NCBI RefSeq assembly: GCF_026965555.1
Contig: NZ_CP114040.1
Location: 7,910,001 to 7,974,000 of the forward strand
Origin: Nannocystis punicea
Lineage (GTDB): Bacteria > Myxococcota_A > Polyangia > Nannocystales > Nannocystaceae
Length of the DNA: 64,000 bases
Direction of reading: 5' to 3'
In this document: one piece after another, positions 61,101 through 64,000 of the stretch
Position numbering within the stretch: position 1 is the stretch's first letter
How the letters are laid out: the number at the start of each line of letters is the position of its first letter
Made by a program: the position numbers and the translations under genes
Notes under the pieces: generated by a model
Seen by the model: only the letters and a program-made list of their open reading frames with translations
Databases searched by the model: none
What the model was told of the DNA's origin: nothing

Positions 61101-62501
61101 ATGGACATGCCAGCGCCAAACAACGCGATCGCCGGCCCTCGACTCGCGCTCGTCCTGCTCGTCGCGGTCGGGTCCTGCGGGGCGAAGGATACGCGGGGAC
61201 AGGCAGTCTCTGCGCCCCCGGAACCCGAGCCCGCCGTGCTCGCGACGACGCCGCCCGTGGCCGCGCCGCCGAAGGAGACGAAGCCCCCCGAGAGCGACCG
61301 TTGCCCCGCGGCTCCAAACACTGGGACGATCCGCGGCAAGGTCGAGTTCGCCGACGGGACGGCGCCGGCGGCGTTCACGGCATCGGCCTCGCGGGCGCGA
61401 CCAGGATGGCGGACCCTGGACGAATGCGACTCTCAATATAAAGAGTTCCGGGCGGCCGCGGGCGCCGCGGAATTCGTGTTCGCGGGGCTTCCGCCGGGCA
61501 TCTATGGCATGACCTTCGCCGGCGACGAATTCGTCGACCTCGACGTCGCGCCGTTCACCGTGGAGGCGGGCGAGACCCGTGACCTCGGCGCCCTCGTCCC
61601 CGACCGCGGACGGACGTTGCGCGGGCGGGTCCTGACAGCCGACGGGACCCCGGCCGCGGGGGTCCAGGTCTATGCCGACCACGACCTGTGGGGCGACGAG
61701 GCGGCGTACCTCGACATCGTCGTGCGCACGGCCACGAGCGGGGCAGACGGCGGCTTCACGCTGACGGCCCTGGGGCGCGGCACGTTGTACGTGGCCGCCG
61801 ATGCGCCGCAGCTCGGGCGCTCGCAGGCGGTGCGGCTCGCGGAGGGGAACGACGACCTGACGAGCGAGCTCCGCCTGGGTCCGACCGGCGCGCTGGCGGG
61901 GCGAGTGACGTACGCGGGCAAGCCCGCCCGCGCAGACGTCACCGCGCAGCCCGTGGGGGCGGGATCCGCGGTGATGTTCACGACCGTCACCGACAACGAG
62001 GGGCGCTATCGATTCACGCGCCTGGCCGGAGGGACATATAGCATCACCGCACAGCTCTACCGAGACGGCATGCACTCGGTCACGCACCCGGCGCGGGCGA
62101 AGCAGGCGAAGCTCGCCGCGGACCGGGAGAGGAAGCTCGATCTCGACATTCCTGCGGGGCCGACTCTCGTGATTACGCCGAAGCTCGCCGCGGGCGCGGC
62201 CGACGTCGTGTCGGTCGTGCTCGTCAAGGGGACCTTCGCCGCCGCGACGAGCGGAGATCTCGATCGGGCGATGGCGGCGCTCGACCGCGAGCGTGCGCGG
62301 GAGGATAGCGCGCACCTCGCGGAGAAGACCGCGATCGAGCTGGCGGACGTGCCGCCGGGCAGCTACACGCTGTGCGGCGTGGCGACGAAGTACGGCGACT
62401 CCGTGGCGACGATCGCGGCCGCGCCGGCGACCTGCGTCCCGGTGCGCGTGGCGGCCAAAGGCGCGCGACAGCAGGTCGAGGTCGCGGTCGTGGGCCGCTG
62501 A
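61101..62501 (+). CDS. lipoprotein with carboxypeptidase-regulatory-like repeats
   Basis: A 466-residue protein with a signal peptide and lipobox (LALVLLVAVGSCG), a Pro/Ala-rich linker and about four beta-sandwich repeats of the carboxypeptidase-regulatory type: GTIRGKVEFADGTAPAAFTA, TLRGRVLTADGTPAAGVQVY, GALAGRVTYAGKPARADVTA with DNEGRYRFTRLAGGTYSITA. These non-enzymatic domains are common in surface lipoproteins. An in-frame ATG at 61086 would add five residues; TATGCT at 61085-61090 overlaps it and favours 61101. Confidence 0.75.
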   Translation: MDMPAPNNAIAGPRLALVLLVAVGSCGAKDTRGQAVSAPPEPEPAVLATTPPVAAPPKETKPPESDRCPAAPNTGTIRGKVEFADGTAPAAFTASASRARPGWRTLDECDSQYKEFRAAAGAAEFVFAGLPPGIYGMTFAGDEFVDLDVAPFTVEAGETRDLGALVPDRGRTLRGRVLTADGTPAAGVQVYADHDLWGDEAAYLDIVVRTATSGADGGFTLTALGRGTLYVAADAPQLGRSQAVRLAEGNDDLTSELRLGPTGALAGRVTYAGKPARADVTAQPVGAGSAVMFTTVTDNEGRYRFTRLAGGTYSITAQLYRDGMHSVTHPARAKQAKLAADRERKLDLDIPAGPTLVITPKLAAGAADVVSVVLVKGTFAAATSGDLDRAMAALDRERAREDSAHLAEKTAIELADVPPGSYTLCGVATKYGDSVATIAAAPATCVPVRVAAKGARQQVEVAVVGR

Positions 62502-62550
62502 GGTGCGTGCGCCACGAGGGCCCGGAGCCTGGATTACCATCACCCGCGCC

Positions 62551-63240
62551 ATGTCCGTCGATCTCACCGTTGATGCCGGACTTGAACCCTATCCGGACAG
62601 CTTCTCTTCGCCGGGCTGGCGCTTCGCGGCCGACCCGGCTCGGCCCACCGAGCCGCCGCCGCCGCTGTTCGGCGATTTGCTGGCGATCCTGGCGATCACG
62701 ACGCGACACGAGCTCCTGATCCCGTCCCATGTCCAGGATCGCGGGCGGCGGATCGCGCTCGAGGTCGACTCTGCCGAGGAAGTCATCGCCCGGCTCTCTG
62801 CCCTGCTGCACGCCGGCGAACTCGGCCCTCACCTCGACGAGATCGCGGGCCACGGCCTGGTCGAGCGCCCGGACGGCACTCGCGTGCGGCAGGACGGCCT
62901 GCTCTCCCTGCAAGACCTCCGCCTGCACGACCGCGCGTACTCCCTGGTCACGCGAAAGAGCCTGTGGACCCCGATCGCGCTCGACCGCAGCTTCGGCTTC
63001 GAATGGCAGGTCGAGCTCGCCGATCTCAATGGTCCCCGCCTCGAGCGTTGCCTGCGGGACATCGACGCCGCGCTCGGCCTCGCGGTCGAGCCGCCACGGC
63101 ACGAGCTCGACCGCGAGCATTCGCTGTGGATCCACGACTTCAAGCTCTTCACGAACCCGGAGATCCTCCGCCGCGAGTTCGCTGCCAACCCGCCGCCGGG
63201 GCTCGCGTCGATCGACCGATTCATCGCACCGGGAGCATGA
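62551..63240 (+). CDS. hypothetical protein
   Basis: A 229-residue soluble protein with no recognised family. Notable phrases are PPPLFGDLLAILAITTRHEL, EVIARLSALLHAGELGPHLD and LWIHDFKLFTNPEILRREFA. It has no signal peptide or membrane helix. It follows the lipoprotein gene by 49 bp on the same strand but has its own upstream TACCAT box (62535-62540), so co-transcription is uncertain. Confidence 0.65.
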   Translation: MSVDLTVDAGLEPYPDSFSSPGWRFAADPARPTEPPPPLFGDLLAILAITTRHELLIPSHVQDRGRRIALEVDSAEEVIARLSALLHAGELGPHLDEIAGHGLVERPDGTRVRQDGLLSLQDLRLHDRAYSLVTRKSLWTPIALDRSFGFEWQVELADLNGPRLERCLRDIDAALGLAVEPPRHELDREHSLWIHDFKLFTNPEILRREFAANPPPGLASIDRFIAPGA

Positions 63241-63446
63241 GAGGCCGCGCGTTGTGACTTGCGCGGGGGACGAGGCTTCTGCACGTCACGATGCGCTCGC
63301 GTCGCGAGGTCGCCGGCGCACCCGCCGAGTCATCGCGGAAGATCGCGCCAGCGCAAGGGCCCGTGCGGCCGGCCCTTGCCGACCTTGCCCGGACGGGCGA
63401 CGAGCACCCGGTCGGCGGCCTCGTCCCATGATACCCTGCCCGGCCC

Positions 63447-64000
63447 GTGCCCCGTCCCGCCCGACGCAGCGAGCCCACGCGCCAATCGCCGGTGCTCGGG
63501 GACATGGCCCTGGAGGCCCTGCGTGCCCTCGTGGGCGGCTTTCCGGGCGACGAGGCGGCTCTGGACGGCGACCTGGCGCGGCTGCAGCGCGACCTCATCC
63601 TGCTGGTGACGCGGCTCGTGTTCCGCCTGCACGCGGAGGCGAGCGGATTTCAGTGTGGTGATTCGTCGTCTGCCCTGTGCGATCGCCTCGACGCCGATGC
63701 GAAGGAGGACGGCCCGGCGCTCGAGCAGGGACAGACAGCCTGGCCGCAGCTGCTCGCCCTGGCGCGAGGATTCGGGGACGACGGTTTCGCGGCCGAGGCC
63801 GCGGGCCCGGGCGACGGCGCCGTGTGGCGGGCGTTGCGGGCGCTGCGGGCGATGGACGACCCGCGCGCGTGGTATCGGTCGCTCGACCTCGAGGCGCTCG
63901 GTGGCGTCTACGAGGCGCTGATGGACTACCGCCTGCGGCGCACCCGCGGGCCGGGCCTGGTGCTGCGGCCGGGGCCGGTCGTGATCGATCTGCAGGAGAT
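63447..64000 (+). CDS. N-terminus of a PglX/Eco57I-like DNA methyltransferase (partial)
   Basis: The frame opens at GTG 63447 and runs off the window after 184 codons. It matches the N-terminal helical domain of large type IIG/PglX-like adenine methyltransferases: LARLQRDLILLVTRLVFRLHAEASGF, then WPQLLALARGF, and AWYRSLDLEALGGVYEALMDYRLRR (the L-x-x-LG-x-VYE-x-L signature). The methyltransferase motifs would lie beyond 64000, so activity and system type (BREX, type IIG or other) cannot be judged here. TACCCT lies nine bases upstream of the GTG. Confidence 0.6.
   Translation, partial: MPRPARRSEPTRQSPVLGDMALEALRALVGGFPGDEAALDGDLARLQRDLILLVTRLVFRLHAEASGFQCGDSSSALCDRLDADAKEDGPALEQGQTAWPQLLALARGFGDDGFAAEAAGPGDGAVWRALRALRAMDDPRAWYRSLDLEALGGVYEALMDYRLRRTRGPGLVLRPGPVVIDLQE

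Overview
The window looks like a myxobacterium, probably of the Nannocystaceae type. It is very GC-rich and carries several Hanks-type Ser/Thr kinases (some with duplicated or degenerate domains), lipoproteins with long Thr/Ser/Gly linkers behind the lipobox, a Tat-exported PhoX-like protein with a Cys-rich MYXO-CTERM-like tail, and many genes whose start codon lies only 6-8 bases after a TANNNT -10-like hexamer (probable leaderless mRNAs). This is inferred from gene style; there is no rRNA or marker gene here.

Layout. 1-4000 is an insertion-sequence cluster: an IS1380 element with a 4-bp target duplication and a frameshifted transposase, an IS66 tail, and an IS630 element with TA duplication. 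4022-39613 holds the main discovery. A DUF3179 selenoprotein gene (minus strand) is split into a C-terminal half at 4022-4719 and an N-terminal half at 39101-39613. Both breaks lie in the same 18-bp sequence (4702-4719 and 39102-39119), which is the SECIS-like hairpin just after the in-frame UGA. A tyrosine integrase starts 200 bp inside the left copy. I read this as a 34.4-kb integrative element whose attachment core is a selenocysteine-insertion hairpin. At its right end the element carries an intact homologue of the gene it destroys (37742-38947); there the hairpin differs from the core only by two synonymous, mutually compensating changes.

Cargo. From left to right: integrase; a TIR-domain protein; an AT-richer orphan; an IS66 nested inside an older IS66; hypothetical and lipoprotein genes; a three-gene kinase/membrane protein/lipoprotein operon; a MerR-like regulator with a stand-alone kinase; a TPR-CHAT protein; an overlapping metallophosphoesterase-CHAT-metallophosphoesterase operon; and a 1,797-residue protein combining an N-terminal domain, kinase, P-loop NTPase, pentapeptide repeats and WD40. 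TIR, CHAT, kinase-NTPase and WD40 modules are typical of prokaryotic conflict systems, so defence is a reasonable but unproven inference.

Right of the element is ordinary chromosome. A second selenoprotein gene (AhpD-like, CxxU) lies just upstream of the broken DUF3179 gene in a likely redox operon. Then come a phosphoesterase, a kinase, a PhoX-like protein, a lipase, an HlyD-type adaptor, a Nudix enzyme, a TipA-like regulator, an alpha/beta hydrolase/GMC oxidoreductase/isochorismatase/LysR cluster, a GFA enzyme, a PAS-STAS protein, lipoproteins and, at the right edge, the start of a probable PglX/Eco57I-type DNA methyltransferase. A 14-bp periodic ACATG-containing motif recurs in intergenic DNA across the window.
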